This document shows, one piece after another, positions 53,941-63,562 of a DNA stretch of 64,000 bases. Both the position numbers and the translations under genes were made by a program. Origin of the DNA: Notoacmeibacter sp. MSK16QG-6 (GTDB lineage: Bacteria > Pseudomonadota > Alphaproteobacteria > Rhizobiales > Rhizobiaceae); contig NZ_JAMYXM010000004.1 in NCBI RefSeq assembly GCF_024158145.1, positions 1 through 64,000 of the forward strand, in the 5' to 3' direction. How positions within the stretch are numbered: the first letter of the stretch is position 1; every line of letters starts with the position of its first letter. The notes below the pieces were generated by a model. That model worked only from the letters and a program-made list of their open reading frames with translations, searched no databases and had not been told where the DNA came from.

Positions 53941-55085
53941 ATTTCGCGCTCGGCGACGATATCGAGGCGCTTCGCGATACAGTTCGGCGCTTTGCGACTG
54001 AGGAGATCGCGCCGCGCGCCGCGGAGATCGACGCCTCCAACCAGTTCCCGAACGATCTCTGGAAGAAGATGGGCGATCTGGGCCTTCTCGGCGTCACCGT
54101 TTCCGAAGACTATGGCGGTGTCGACATGGGCTATGTCGCCCATTGCGTGGCACTTGAAGAAATTTCACGCGCTTCGGCCTCGGTCGGCCTCTCCTACGGT
54201 GCGCATTCCAATCTCTGCGTCAATCAGATCAAGCGCAACGGTACCGAAGAGCAGAAGCAGACATACCTGCCCAAGCTGATCTCCGGCGAACATGTCGGCG
54301 CGCTCGCCATGAGCGAGCCGGGCGCCGGCTCTGATGTGGTTTCGATGAAGCTGCGGGCGGAGAAGCGAAATGATCGCTTCATTCTGAACGGCAACAAGAT
54401 GTGGATCACCAACGGACCGGATGCCGATACGCTGGTCGTCTATGCTAAGACCGAACCGGATGCCGGGCCGCGCGGTATCACCGCCTTTCTGATCGAGAAG
54501 GATTTCAAGGGGTTCTCGACTGCGCAGAAGCTGGACAAGCTCGGCATGCGGGGCTCTAACACATGCGAACTCGTCTTCGAAGATTGCGAGGTGCCCTACG
54601 AGAATATTCTGGGCGAAGAGAATGGTGGGGTGCGCGTTCTGATGAGCGGACTCGACTATGAGCGCGTGGTTCTTGCGGCCGGGCCGCTCGGCATCATGGC
54701 GGCCTGCCTCGACGTGGTGGTGCCGTACATCCATGAGCGCGAGCAGTTCGGCCAGCCGATCGGGACGTTCCAGCTCATGCAGGCCAAGGTGGCCGACATG
54801 TATGTCACGCTCAATGCGTGCCGGGCTTACGTCTATGCCGTCGCGGCCTCCTGCGACCGGGGAGAAACCAGCCGCAAGGACGCCGCCGGTTGCATTCTCT
54901 ACGCTGCTGAAAAGGCGACCCAGGTTGCGCTGGAAGCCATTCAGGCGCTGGGCGGCAACGGCTACATCAACGAATACCCGACGGGCAGGTTATTGCGCGA
55001 TGCCAAGCTCTACGAGATTGGGGCTGGCACAAGCGAAATCCGTCGCATGCTGATCGGCCGCGAACTCTTTGCGGAAACCGCATGA
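53922..55085 (+). CDS. ivd: Isovaleryl-CoA dehydrogenase
   Basis: The 387-residue FAD enzyme is of the acyl-CoA dehydrogenase family. The catalytic Glu247 in [13 protein letters not shown] is at the position used by isovaleryl-CoA dehydrogenases rather than near the C-terminus. The [15 protein letters not shown] and [21 protein letters not shown] blocks also match. It converts isovaleryl-CoA to 3-methylcrotonyl-CoA in leucine breakdown. GGAGGGGAG lies 6 bases upstream of ATG 53922. It overlaps the carboxylase beta gene by 4 bases. Confidence 0.94.
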   Translation: MFDQTMNFALGDDIEALRDTVRRFATEEIAPRAAEIDASNQFPNDLWKKMGDLGLLGVTVSEDYGGVDMGYVAHCVALEEISRASASVGLSYGAHSNLCVNQIKRNGTEEQKQTYLPKLISGEHVGALAMSEPGAGSDVVSMKLRAEKRNDRFILNGNKMWITNGPDADTLVVYAKTEPDAGPRGITAFLIEKDFKGFSTAQKLDKLGMRGSNTCELVFEDCEVPYENILGEENGGVRVLMSGLDYERVVLAAGPLGIMAACLDVVVPYIHEREQFGQPIGTFQLMQAKVADMYVTLNACRAYVYAVAASCDRGETSRKDAAGCILYAAEKATQVALEAIQALGGNGYINEYPTGRLLRDAKLYEIGAGTSEIRRMLIGRELFAETA

Positions 55086-56692
55086 GCGCACTTCTGAAAA
55101 GTCAGATCGCCACGCGGTCCGAAGCGTTCGAGACCAACAAAAAGGCGATGGAAGAGCAATTGGCGGCGGTGCGCGATGTTGCTGATCGCGCGCTCGAAGG
55201 CGGTAGTGAACGCTCCCGCGAGAGGCACCTCTCCCGCGGCAAGATGCTGCCGCGCGACCGGGTGCAGAACCTGCTCGATCCGGGGTCGCCCTTCCTTGAG
55301 ATCGGCCTTCTGGCGGCGAACGGCCTTTATGGCGATGAAGTGCCGGCGGCCGGCGCAATCGCCGGGATCGGACGGGTCATGGGCCGCGAAGTCATGGTTC
55401 TGGCCAATGACGCCACGGTGAAGGGCGGCACCTATTATCCGCTGACGGTGAAGAAGCATCTGCGCGCGCAGGAGATCGCCGAACAGAACCGGCTGCCCTG
55501 CGTCTATCTGGTCGATTCCGGCGGCGCGAACCTGCCCAATCAGGACGAGGTCTTTCCCGACCGCGACCATTTCGGCCGCATCTTCTTCAACCAGGCGCAG
55601 ATGAGCGCCAAAGGCATCGCCCAGATCGCGGTTGTCATGGGCTCGTGCACGGCGGGCGGGGCCTATGTGCCGGCGATGAGCGACGAGACGATCATCGTCA
55701 AGGAGCAGGGAACGATCTTTCTGGCGGGCCCGCCGCTGGTGAAGGCGGCAACGGGCGAAGACGTGACGGCGGAGGAGCTAGGCGGTGGCGATCTGCATAC
55801 GCGGCTGTCCGGCGTCGCCGACCATCTGGCCGAGAACGACGCCCATGCGCTGGTCATCGCGCGGCGGATCGTCGGCAATCTGGCGCCTGCCGAGCGTACT
55901 CCGCTCAATCTGACGACGCCGGAAGCGCCAGCCTACGATCCGTCCGAGATCATGGGCGTCGTGCCGGCCGATCCGAAAGTGCCGTTCGACATTCGTGAGA
56001 TCATCGCGCGCATTGTAGACGGCTCCCGCTTCGACGAATTCAAGGCCCGGTTCGGCGAAACGCTCGTCTGCGGCTTCGCTCATCTTTATGGGATGCCGGT
56101 CGGCATCCTGGCCAATAATGGCGTGCTGTTCTCCGAAAGCGCCGTGAAGGGCGCGCATTTCGTCGAACTGTGCAGCCAGCGGAAAATCCCACTGCTCTTC
56201 CTGCAGAACATTACCGGCTTTATGGTTGGGCGGCAGGCTGAGGCGGGTGGCATTGCGCGCCATGGCGCGAAACTCGTGACCGCCGTTTCGACCACCGCCG
56301 TTCCGAAGATCACGATGATCGTCGGCGGCTCATACGGGGCCGGCAATTACGGCATGGCGGGCCGTGCCTATTCGCCGCGCTTCCTCTGGTCCTGGCCGAA
56401 CAGCCGCATTGCCGTGATGGGCGGAGAGCAGGCGGCACGCACGCTCGCCATCGTCAAACGGCAGGCGATGGAAAAGCGTGGCGAGGAATGGAGCGAGGAA
56501 GACGAAGCCGCCTTCCGCAAGCCGACCGAAGAGATGTTCGCGCGCCAGAGCCACCCGCTCTACGCCTCGGCGCGGCTTTGGGACGATGGCATCATCGATC
56601 CGGCGAGAAGCCGCGACATTCTGGCCCTATCGCTCACCACAACGCTGAACGCGCCGATCGACGAAACGCGCTTCGGCCTGTTCAGGATGTGA
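55082..56692 (+). CDS. mccB: Methylcrotonyl-CoA carboxylase beta (carboxyltransferase) subunit
   Basis: The 536-residue protein is a carboxyltransferase with N- and C-terminal crotonase-like halves, including the [12 protein letters not shown] start block, [20 protein letters not shown], and the C-terminal [20 protein letters not shown]. It transfers carboxyl from biotin to 3-methylcrotonyl-CoA. It lies directly after the dehydrogenase and 10 bases before the alpha subunit. Confidence 0.94.
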   Translation: MSALLKSQIATRSEAFETNKKAMEEQLAAVRDVADRALEGGSERSRERHLSRGKMLPRDRVQNLLDPGSPFLEIGLLAANGLYGDEVPAAGAIAGIGRVMGREVMVLANDATVKGGTYYPLTVKKHLRAQEIAEQNRLPCVYLVDSGGANLPNQDEVFPDRDHFGRIFFNQAQMSAKGIAQIAVVMGSCTAGGAYVPAMSDETIIVKEQGTIFLAGPPLVKAATGEDVTAEELGGGDLHTRLSGVADHLAENDAHALVIARRIVGNLAPAERTPLNLTTPEAPAYDPSEIMGVVPADPKVPFDIREIIARIVDGSRFDEFKARFGETLVCGFAHLYGMPVGILANNGVLFSESAVKGAHFVELCSQRKIPLLFLQNITGFMVGRQAEAGGIARHGAKLVTAVSTTAVPKITMIVGGSYGAGNYGMAGRAYSPRFLWSWPNSRIAVMGGEQAARTLAIVKRQAMEKRGEEWSEEDEAAFRKPTEEMFARQSHPLYASARLWDDGIIDPARSRDILALSLTTTLNAPIDETRFGLFRM

Positions 56693-56702
56693 GGAGAAAG
56701 CC

Positions 56703-58700
56703 ATGACGATCCGAAAACTCCTCATCGCCAATCGCGGCGAAATCGCCTGCCGGGTCATGCGCACCGCGCGCGATCTCGGCATTGGCACCGTCGCCGTCTA
56801 TTCGGACGCCGACGCGGGCGCCATGCATGTCGCCATGGCGGACGAAGCAGTACGGATCGGCCCCGCGCCGGTCGGCGAAAGCTATCTGAAGGGCGATACG
56901 ATCATCGAGGCAGCAAAGCGGACCGGGGCGGATGCGATCCACCCCGGCTACGGCTTCCTGTCCGAAAACCCCGATTTCGTCGAGGCGGTCGAGAAGGCCG
57001 GGCTGATCTTCGTCGGCCCATCCGCCGATGCGATCCGCGCCATGGGCCTGAAGGATCAGGCGAAAGCGCTGATGGAAAAGGCCGGCGTGCCGGTTGTTCC
57101 CGGCTATCACGGCGAGGATCAGGACCCGGCGGCGTTGAAGGCCATCGCCGGTGAGATCGGCTATCCGGTTCTCATCAAGGCGCGGGCCGGCGGCGGCGGC
57201 AAGGGAATGCGCCGCGTCGAGCGCGCTGAAGAGTTCGAGGAAGCCTTCGCCAGCGCCCGCCGCGAAGGGCAGAACAGCTTCGGCGATCCGACCTGCCTGA
57301 TCGAGAAATATATCGAAAAGCCGCGCCATATCGAATTGCAGATTTTCGGCGACAGTCATGGTAATGCCGTCCACCTTTTCGAGCGCGACTGTTCGCTGCA
57401 GCGACGCCATCAGAAGGTGATCGAGGAAGCGCCGGCCCCCGGCATGACGGAGGAGATGCGCGCCGCGATGGGCGAAGCCGCCGTTCAGGCCGCCAAGGCC
57501 GTCAATTATTCGGGCGCGGGCACGGTGGAATTCATCGTCGATGCGTCGGACGGGCTGCACCCGGACCGCTTCTGGTTCATGGAGATGAACACCCGGCTTC
57601 AGGTCGAGCATCCGGTGACCGAATATGTGACCGGCATCGATCTGGTGGCGCTGCAACTGGCCGTGGCGCAGGGCGAGAAGCTGCCGTTCAAGCAGGACGA
57701 TCTGTCGCTGACCGGTCACGCCTTCCAGGCCCGGCTCTATGCCGAGGATGCCGAAGCGGGGTTCCTGCCCGCCACGGGCGATCTGACGACGCTGGTCTTC
57801 GCGCCGGAGACGAACGATGTCCGCATCGATACGGGCGTCCGGCAGGGCGATTCGATCACGCCGCATTACGATCCGATGATCGCCAAGATCATCACCTACG
57901 GCCCTGACCGCGCCAGCGCGCTCGCCAAGCTGAAACGGGCATTGGACGAGACGATCATCACCGGTTCGGTCACCAATCGCGCCTTTCTGGCAAGGCTTGC
58001 AGACGATGCCGATTTCGCAGCCGGCGATGTCGATACCGGGCTTATCGGTCGCAAGCAGGAGGAGCTGACGGCGCGGGCGGACGCCGATGCGGAAACGAAG
58101 GCGCTGGCCGCACTCGCCATGCTGACCCCGGATCGCGCTTCGATGGACGAAACCGATCCCTTTGCGACGCTGACGGATTTCCGGCTCTTCGGGCCGGCGC
58201 AGCAGATGGTCCGTTTCGACGATGGCGAAGGCGGCCAAATCGAGATCGCGGTGCAGAGACGGCGGAACGGCACGCGCCATGTCGTGCTAGCGGACGGCAC
58301 GGTCGATTTCGAAGCCGTGACAGCCCATGGCGATGGCTTGCTGACCGCTTATCGCGATGGTCACATGAGCCGCGCGACCGTGGTTCGTAGTGGCGCGACC
58401 GTGACCATTTCGCGAAACGGTCAGTCGCATAGTTTCCACCGGCACGATCCGGCGGCAGCCGACGATGCCATGGGCGGGGACGGGCTGATCGCGCCGATGC
58501 CGGGCCTCGTCCGGCAGGTCAACGCAGCAAGCGGCGACCGTGTGCAGAAGGGGCGCACCCTCATCGTGCTGGAAGCCATGAAGATGGAGCATTCGCTGAC
58601 CGCGCCGCGTGACGGCGTGATCGCCGAACTGATGGTCGGCGAGGGCGATCAGGTGGAGCAGGGCGCGCAGTTGCTGCAACTGGAACCAGAGGAGGGCTGA
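56703..58700 (+). CDS. mccA: Methylcrotonyl-CoA carboxylase alpha (biotin carboxylase/carrier) subunit
   Basis: The 665-residue protein has a biotin-carboxylase N-terminal region (IANRGEIACRVMRTARDLG), the ATP-grasp loop KARAGGGGKGMR, and a C-terminal biotin carrier domain with the biotinylated Lys627 in EAMKMEH. It carboxylates biotin with bicarbonate and ATP. Together with the beta subunit it makes 3-methylglutaconyl-CoA. GAGGAGAAAGCC precedes the start. Confidence 0.94.
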   Translation: MTIRKLLIANRGEIACRVMRTARDLGIGTVAVYSDADAGAMHVAMADEAVRIGPAPVGESYLKGDTIIEAAKRTGADAIHPGYGFLSENPDFVEAVEKAGLIFVGPSADAIRAMGLKDQAKALMEKAGVPVVPGYHGEDQDPAALKAIAGEIGYPVLIKARAGGGGKGMRRVERAEEFEEAFASARREGQNSFGDPTCLIEKYIEKPRHIELQIFGDSHGNAVHLFERDCSLQRRHQKVIEEAPAPGMTEEMRAAMGEAAVQAAKAVNYSGAGTVEFIVDASDGLHPDRFWFMEMNTRLQVEHPVTEYVTGIDLVALQLAVAQGEKLPFKQDDLSLTGHAFQARLYAEDAEAGFLPATGDLTTLVFAPETNDVRIDTGVRQGDSITPHYDPMIAKIITYGPDRASALAKLKRALDETIITGSVTNRAFLARLADDADFAAGDVDTGLIGRKQEELTARADADAETKALAALAMLTPDRASMDETDPFATLTDFRLFGPAQQMVRFDDGEGGQIEIAVQRRRNGTRHVVLADGTVDFEAVTAHGDGLLTAYRDGHMSRATVVRSGATVTISRNGQSHSFHRHDPAAADDAMGGDGLIAPMPGLVRQVNAASGDRVQKGRTLIVLEAMKMEHSLTAPRDGVIAELMVGEGDQVEQGAQLLQLEPEEG

Positions 58701-58705
58701 ACCGC

Positions 58706-59563
58706 GTGGCTGACGAGGTTCTTCTTTTTGAGATGGCGCCGCGCGACGGGCTGCAGAACGAAGCGGTGCCGATCCCGACCGAGCAGAAGATCGCGCTGGT
58801 CGATATGCTCTCGGCCTGCGGCTTCCGCAAGATCGAGACGGCCAGTTTCGTGTCGCCAAAATGGGTGCCGCAAATGGCCGACGGGGCCGAGGTTCTGACA
58901 GGCATCGAGCGGCGCGCCGGCACCCTCTACACTGCGCTGACGCCAAATATGAAGGGCTTGGAACGCGCCATCGCGGCGAAGGCCGACGAGGTCGCCATTT
59001 TCGCCAGCGCTTCGGAAAGCTTCAGCCAGAAGAACATCAACTGCTCCATCGCTGAGAGCCTGGAACGGTTCGCTCCGGTCGTCGAGGCGGCGCGGAAAGC
59101 CGGCCTGCCCGTGCGCGGCTACGTCTCCTGCGTCACCGACTGTCCCTATGAGGGCGCCATCGCCCCGGACGCTGTCGCCAAGATCGCGGCCGATCTCAAT
59201 GCGCTCGGCGTGTACGAGGTGTCGCTGGGCGATACGATCGGCCAGGGCACGCCCGAAAGTGTGTCCGCCATGCTGAAAGCCGTTCTGGAGCGGCTGCCAG
59301 CGGAAAAGCTAGCCGGCCACTATCACGATACGGCGGGCCGGGCGCTCGCCAATATTCGCGCCAGTCTGGAACATGGTTTGCGGACGTTCGACGCCTCTGC
59401 CGGTGGGCTGGGCGGGTGTCCCTACGCGCCGGGGGCGAAAGGCAATGTAGCGACGGAAGCGGTGGTGGATATGCTGGACGCGGAGGGGTTCGTGACCGGT
59501 ATCGACCGGGCGGCGCTGGCCGAAGCGGGTCGCTTTGCGCGTACGCTGAGAGCGACATGCTGA
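58706..59563 (+). CDS. Hydroxymethylglutaryl-CoA lyase
   Basis: The 285-residue TIM-barrel lyase has the N-terminal EMAPRDGLQNE, the AGHYHDT metal motif and the signature GGLGGCPYAPGAKGN with catalytic Cys238. It splits 3-hydroxy-3-methylglutaryl-CoA into acetyl-CoA and acetoacetate. It starts with GTG at 58706, with GGAGGG about 10 bases upstream, and overlaps the acyl-CoA synthetase gene by 7 bases. Confidence 0.94.
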   Translation: MADEVLLFEMAPRDGLQNEAVPIPTEQKIALVDMLSACGFRKIETASFVSPKWVPQMADGAEVLTGIERRAGTLYTALTPNMKGLERAIAAKADEVAIFASASESFSQKNINCSIAESLERFAPVVEAARKAGLPVRGYVSCVTDCPYEGAIAPDAVAKIAADLNALGVYEVSLGDTIGQGTPESVSAMLKAVLERLPAEKLAGHYHDTAGRALANIRASLEHGLRTFDASAGGLGGCPYAPGAKGNVATEAVVDMLDAEGFVTGIDRAALAEAGRFARTLRATC

Positions 59564-61230
59564 CCAAGGGCGAGGATTGGCGGGCCGTCCGCAGCGCGTT
59601 TCGCTGGGAGATCCCCGTGCGCTACAATATCGGCGTCGATGTCTGCGACCGCTGGGCAGATGCGGAAACGAAACGCGAGGCCATTGTCGATGTCGGGCCT
59701 GACGGCGCGGTGCGCCGCTACAGTTTCGGCGACCTGAAAACGCTGTCGAACCGGCTAGCGGGCGCACTGGCCGCACAGGGTGTCGGACGGCCAGACGACA
59801 ATGCTCCGGGCGACCGGGTCGGCATTCTACTGCCGCAGCGGATCGAGACGGCGGTGGCGCATATTGCGGCCTTCAAGCTCGGCGCGATCTCCATCCCCCT
59901 TTTCAAGCTCTTCGGTCCCGAAGCGTTGATGCACCGGCTGGTCGATTCCGGCGCTTCGGTGGTGATTACCGATGCGGAAGGCGCGGACAAGCTTGCTCCG
60001 TTGCGCGCCGATCTGCCGAACCTCAAAGTCGTCCTCTGCGTCGACGGGCCAAAAGAGGGCTGCGAAGACTACGCGGCCTTTTGTACTGGCGGACCCGAAA
60101 ACTTCACGCCGGTCGATACGGCGGCAGACGACCCGGCACTCATCATCTACACGTCCGGCACGACCGGCTCGCCGAAAGGCGCGCTCCACGCGCATCGCGT
60201 GTTGCTCGGCCATCTGCCGGGTGTCGAGATCAGCCACGATTTCCTTCCGCAATCAGCGGACCGCATCTGGACCCCGGCGGACTGGGCATGGATCGGTGGT
60301 CTGCTCGACGTGCTGTTGCCGGCGCTGCATCACGGCGTGCCAGTGGTCGCCCATCGTTTCCGCAAATTTACAGGCGAGGCGGCCTTCGCCTTTATCGCCG
60401 AACACGGCATTCGCAACGCATTTCTGCCCCCGACGGCGCTGAAAATGATGCGGCAGGTGCTGGTAGATGAGCGCCCTGAGGTTTCAATGCGCTCGGTTGC
60501 CAGTGGCGGTGAGACGCTGGGCGCCGAACTGATCGATTGGGGCCGAGAGGCGCTGGGCGTCACCATCAACGAGTTCTACGGCCAGACCGAATGCAACATG
60601 GTGGTTTCGTCCTGCGCCGCGCTGGAGCCGGCGCAGCCCGGTGAGATGGGCCGGCCTGCCCCCGGTCACGAGGTCGCGGTACTGGACGCGCAAAGCGGTG
60701 AGGTTCTGCCGACAGGGCAGGAGGGCGCTATTGCGGTGCGCGCCCCCGATCCCGTGATGTTTCTCGGCTATTGGAACCGGCCTGATGCGACTGCCGAGAA
60801 ATTCGTGACCGGCGATGTTCATGATGGCTGGATGCTGATGGGCGATCGCGGCGTGCTGGAGGAAGATGGGCGTATCCGTTTCGTTGGGCGTGACGACGAT
60901 GTGATCTCGTCCGCAGGTTACCGGATCGGTCCTGCCGAGGTGGAGGATTGCCTTCTGCGCCACCCGGCGGTTCAGCTTGCCGGCGTGATCGGCTGGCCGG
61001 ATGCGCTACGTGGCCAAGTGGTCGCTGCCTTCATCGTGCCCGCCGAGGGCGTCGCGCCGTCCGACGATTTGGCCGAAGAGATCGCGCAATTCGTCAAGGC
61101 GCGGCTTGCGGCGCATGAATATCCGCGAGTCATCCGCTTCCTGGACGAAATGCCGATGACGACGACCGGCAAGATCATTCGCGCGCGCCTGCGCCAGATC
61201 GCCTCGGACGAAACGGAGACCTCGTCATGA
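59557..61230 (+). CDS. AMP-dependent acyl-CoA synthetase in the leucine operon
   Basis: The 557-residue ligase has YTSGTTGSPKGALHAH (about 191-206), EFYGQTECNMVVSSC, and the A10-like TGKIIRARLRQ end. It resembles the acetate/medium-chain acyl-CoA synthetases. Within the operon it could activate isovalerate for entry or acetoacetate at the exit; motifs do not distinguish these. ATG 59557 is chosen; the frame from 59416 runs back into the lyase gene. It overlaps the hydratase gene by 4 bases. Confidence 0.85.
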   Translation: MLTKGEDWRAVRSAFRWEIPVRYNIGVDVCDRWADAETKREAIVDVGPDGAVRRYSFGDLKTLSNRLAGALAAQGVGRPDDNAPGDRVGILLPQRIETAVAHIAAFKLGAISIPLFKLFGPEALMHRLVDSGASVVITDAEGADKLAPLRADLPNLKVVLCVDGPKEGCEDYAAFCTGGPENFTPVDTAADDPALIIYTSGTTGSPKGALHAHRVLLGHLPGVEISHDFLPQSADRIWTPADWAWIGGLLDVLLPALHHGVPVVAHRFRKFTGEAAFAFIAEHGIRNAFLPPTALKMMRQVLVDERPEVSMRSVASGGETLGAELIDWGREALGVTINEFYGQTECNMVVSSCAALEPAQPGEMGRPAPGHEVAVLDAQSGEVLPTGQEGAIAVRAPDPVMFLGYWNRPDATAEKFVTGDVHDGWMLMGDRGVLEEDGRIRFVGRDDDVISSAGYRIGPAEVEDCLLRHPAVQLAGVIGWPDALRGQVVAAFIVPAEGVAPSDDLAEEIAQFVKARLAAHEYPRVIRFLDEMPMTTTGKIIRARLRQIASDETETSS

Positions 61231-62018
61231 AAACCGATTTCGAGACGTTGGCCGTCGCCGTCGACGAGCGCGGGGTCGCCGCGCTGACGCTAAACCGACC
61301 GGAACGGAAGAACGCTCTTTCTGCGACGATGATGGACGAACTGACGGCGTTCGCCCGGTTTGCCGAAGGGGACAAGGCCATCAGGGCAGTGGTATTGTCC
61401 GGCTCGGAAGGCACGTTCTGCGCGGGAGCCGATCTGAGCTGGATGATGACACAGATCGAAGCCGATCGCGCAGGGCGGATGGCGGAGGCGCGGCGTCTGG
61501 CCATCATGCTGAAAGCGCTCAACGAGATGCCCGTTCCGCTGATCGGCCAGGTGGAGGGCGTCGCCATGGGCGGCGGCGTCGGCATGGCTTGCATATGCGA
61601 CGTCGCGATTGCGGACGAGGATTGCCGCTTCGGTTTTACCGAGACGCGGCTCGGCATCATTCCCGCCACCATCGGCCCCTATGTGTTGGCGCGGATGGGC
61701 GAGGGCCGGGCGCGGCGCGTTTTCATGAATGCGCGTCTCTTCAACGGCGTGGAGGCTGCGGAACTCGGCATCGTGGCGCGTGCCGTGCCGGCGGGCGAGT
61801 TATCCGACGCCATTGAGGCGGAAGTCGCTTCCTATCTGAAGCTGCCCCGCGGTGCGGTCGGACGGGCTAAGCGCCTTGCCCGCTCGCTCGGCCCCACCAT
61901 CGACGAAAAGGCGATTGAGGCAACCATCGAGCAACTCGCCGATGCATGGGAGGCCGACGAGGCGCGGGAAGGCATCTCCGCGTTTCTGGAAAAGCGAAAG
62001 CCCGTCTGGGCTCAATAA
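61227..62018 (+). CDS. Methylglutaconyl-CoA hydratase (enoyl-CoA hydratase family)
   Basis: The 263-residue crotonase-fold enzyme has the oxyanion-hole blocks GTFCAGADLSWM and VAMGGGVGMACICDVAIA and the GFTETRLGIIPATI segment. In this operon the missing step is hydration of 3-methylglutaconyl-CoA to HMG-CoA, which this enzyme should perform. The start overlaps the synthetase stop (ATGA). Confidence 0.9.
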   Translation: MKTDFETLAVAVDERGVAALTLNRPERKNALSATMMDELTAFARFAEGDKAIRAVVLSGSEGTFCAGADLSWMMTQIEADRAGRMAEARRLAIMLKALNEMPVPLIGQVEGVAMGGGVGMACICDVAIADEDCRFGFTETRLGIIPATIGPYVLARMGEGRARRVFMNARLFNGVEAAELGIVARAVPAGELSDAIEAEVASYLKLPRGAVGRAKRLARSLGPTIDEKAIEATIEQLADAWEADEAREGISAFLEKRKPVWAQ

Positions 62019-62032
62019 CGTAAACCTCTCGT

Positions 62033-62050
62033 CGGGCTTCAAAAAGCCCG
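62033..62050 (+). terminator. Probable terminator of the leucine operon
   Basis: CGGGCTT-CAAA-AAGCCCG forms a perfect 7-bp stem 14 bases after the hydratase stop, followed by TCATTCACTTTCG. The stem is stable and well placed, but the T tract is broken. Confidence 0.55.
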
Positions 62051-62155
62051 TCATTCACTTTCGTGGGATTTAGGCTGACCCAAGCCCCTTTGCCTGTATA
62101 TGGTCCGACGAGTGATGAGCGCCTGCGGGCGGAAGAGAGAGCAGGCTGAGCGGAA

Positions 62156-63538
62156 ATGAAGGATTTTCGAGGCAAGACGATTCGAGCGTCCGGTTTTCAC
62201 GCGCCGGTCTGTGGCGAGATCGTATCTTTTGCCGACGCTCTCATCGCCATCAGCAATGACGGTCTTATCGAAAGCGTCTATCAGGCTGGCGATTCGGCGT
62301 ACGATCAAACCCTTTCGGCTGCCAAGGGCGATGGACGGCTGATCGATTTACCCGCTGGCAAAATTTTGCTGCCGGGCTTCGTCGATCTCCATATCCACGC
62401 GCCGCAATATCCGCAGCTCGGCACCGCGCTCGACGTACCGCTCGAGATCTGGCTTCAGAACCACACCTTTCCACTCGAAGCGCGCTATGCCGACCTCGCT
62501 TTCGCCAGGCGCTCCTACTCCATGTTGGTCGACGACCTGCTGGCATCCGGAACCACGACGGCGGTTTACTACGGAACCATCCATGACGAGGCAAACCGGT
62601 TGCTTGCCGACCTTTGCATCGAGAAGGGTCAGCGCGCCTTTGTGGGCAAAGTCGCCATGGATAACCCGGCAGAGTGCCCCGACTATTACCGCGATGAGAG
62701 CATCGATGCCGCGCTGAAAGCGACAACCGGTCTGATCGACCATATCCGCGGACATCCGGACAATGAGGATGGGCTCGTAAGGCCAATCGTTACGCCGCGC
62801 TTTATCCCCTCCTGCACGGACGATCTGCTGACAGAACTTGGCGCGCTCGCCAAAGAGCATGATTGCCATACGCAGACGCACTGTTCCGAAAGCGATTGGG
62901 AGCACGGCTACGTCATCGACCGGCACGGCATGAGCGACACGGAAAGCCTCGATCGGTTCGGGCTGCTCCGCGCCGGCACGATCCTGGCGCATGGCAACTT
63001 CCTCTTCAGCAACGATATGGAAGTCATCAAGATGCGCCAGTCGGCAGTTGCGCATTGTCCGCTCTCCAATATCTATTTCTCCGACGCGGTTTTCCCGTTG
63101 AAGGCCGCGCTGCAGAAGGGGCTTCGCGTCGGTCTCGGCACCGATATTTCCGGCGGCCCGTCATGCAGCATGTTCGATAGTGTCCGCAGCACGGTCTCCA
63201 GTGCGCGCCAACTCGAACGTGGAACCGATCCCTCCCTGTCTCGAGATAAACGCTCCACGCAGGGCGATGTCCGTATCGATTTTCGCGAGGCGTTTCACCT
63301 GGCGACAGCCGGGGGCGGCGCGGCCGTCGGTCTGCCGGTCGGTGCTTTCGCGCCAGGGTATCAGTTCGACGCCATTCTGATCGATCCGGAAGCGAAGTCA
63401 GGCACAATCCGGCTCTGGCCCGAGCTTTACGAGGGCGACCAGATTCTCCAGACGATCCTGTTTACAGCGAGCCGGGCGAATATCGCTTCGGTCTGGGTCG
63501 GCGGAAAGCATCGGTCGGGCGACCCTGATCGGCAATAA
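62156..63538 (+). CDS. guaD: Guanine deaminase
   Basis: The 460-residue amidohydrolase carries the guanine-deaminase pattern: PGFVDLHIHAPQYPQLG with His79 and His81, then PLEIWLQNHTFPLEARYAD, His242 (THCSES), His279 and Asp330 (LGTDISGG). It hydrolyses guanine to xanthine and ammonia with zinc. It stands alone between the leucine operon and the convergent ABC ATPase gene. There is no clear Shine-Dalgarno; GCTGAGCGGAA precedes ATG 62156. Confidence 0.93.
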   Translation: MKDFRGKTIRASGFHAPVCGEIVSFADALIAISNDGLIESVYQAGDSAYDQTLSAAKGDGRLIDLPAGKILLPGFVDLHIHAPQYPQLGTALDVPLEIWLQNHTFPLEARYADLAFARRSYSMLVDDLLASGTTTAVYYGTIHDEANRLLADLCIEKGQRAFVGKVAMDNPAECPDYYRDESIDAALKATTGLIDHIRGHPDNEDGLVRPIVTPRFIPSCTDDLLTELGALAKEHDCHTQTHCSESDWEHGYVIDRHGMSDTESLDRFGLLRAGTILAHGNFLFSNDMEVIKMRQSAVAHCPLSNIYFSDAVFPLKAALQKGLRVGLGTDISGGPSCSMFDSVRSTVSSARQLERGTDPSLSRDKRSTQGDVRIDFREAFHLATAGGGAAVGLPVGAFAPGYQFDAILIDPEAKSGTIRLWPELYEGDQILQTILFTASRANIASVWVGGKHRSGDPDRQ

Positions 63539-63562
63539 ACAGTAGCGTCGCAGGCAGTATCG

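Noticed and set aside
56682-58280. Long minus-strand frame of 532 codons opposite the carboxylase alpha gene
   Set aside because: It is the antisense shadow of a GC-rich gene with strong biotin-carboxylase motifs; no motif is visible on the minus strand.
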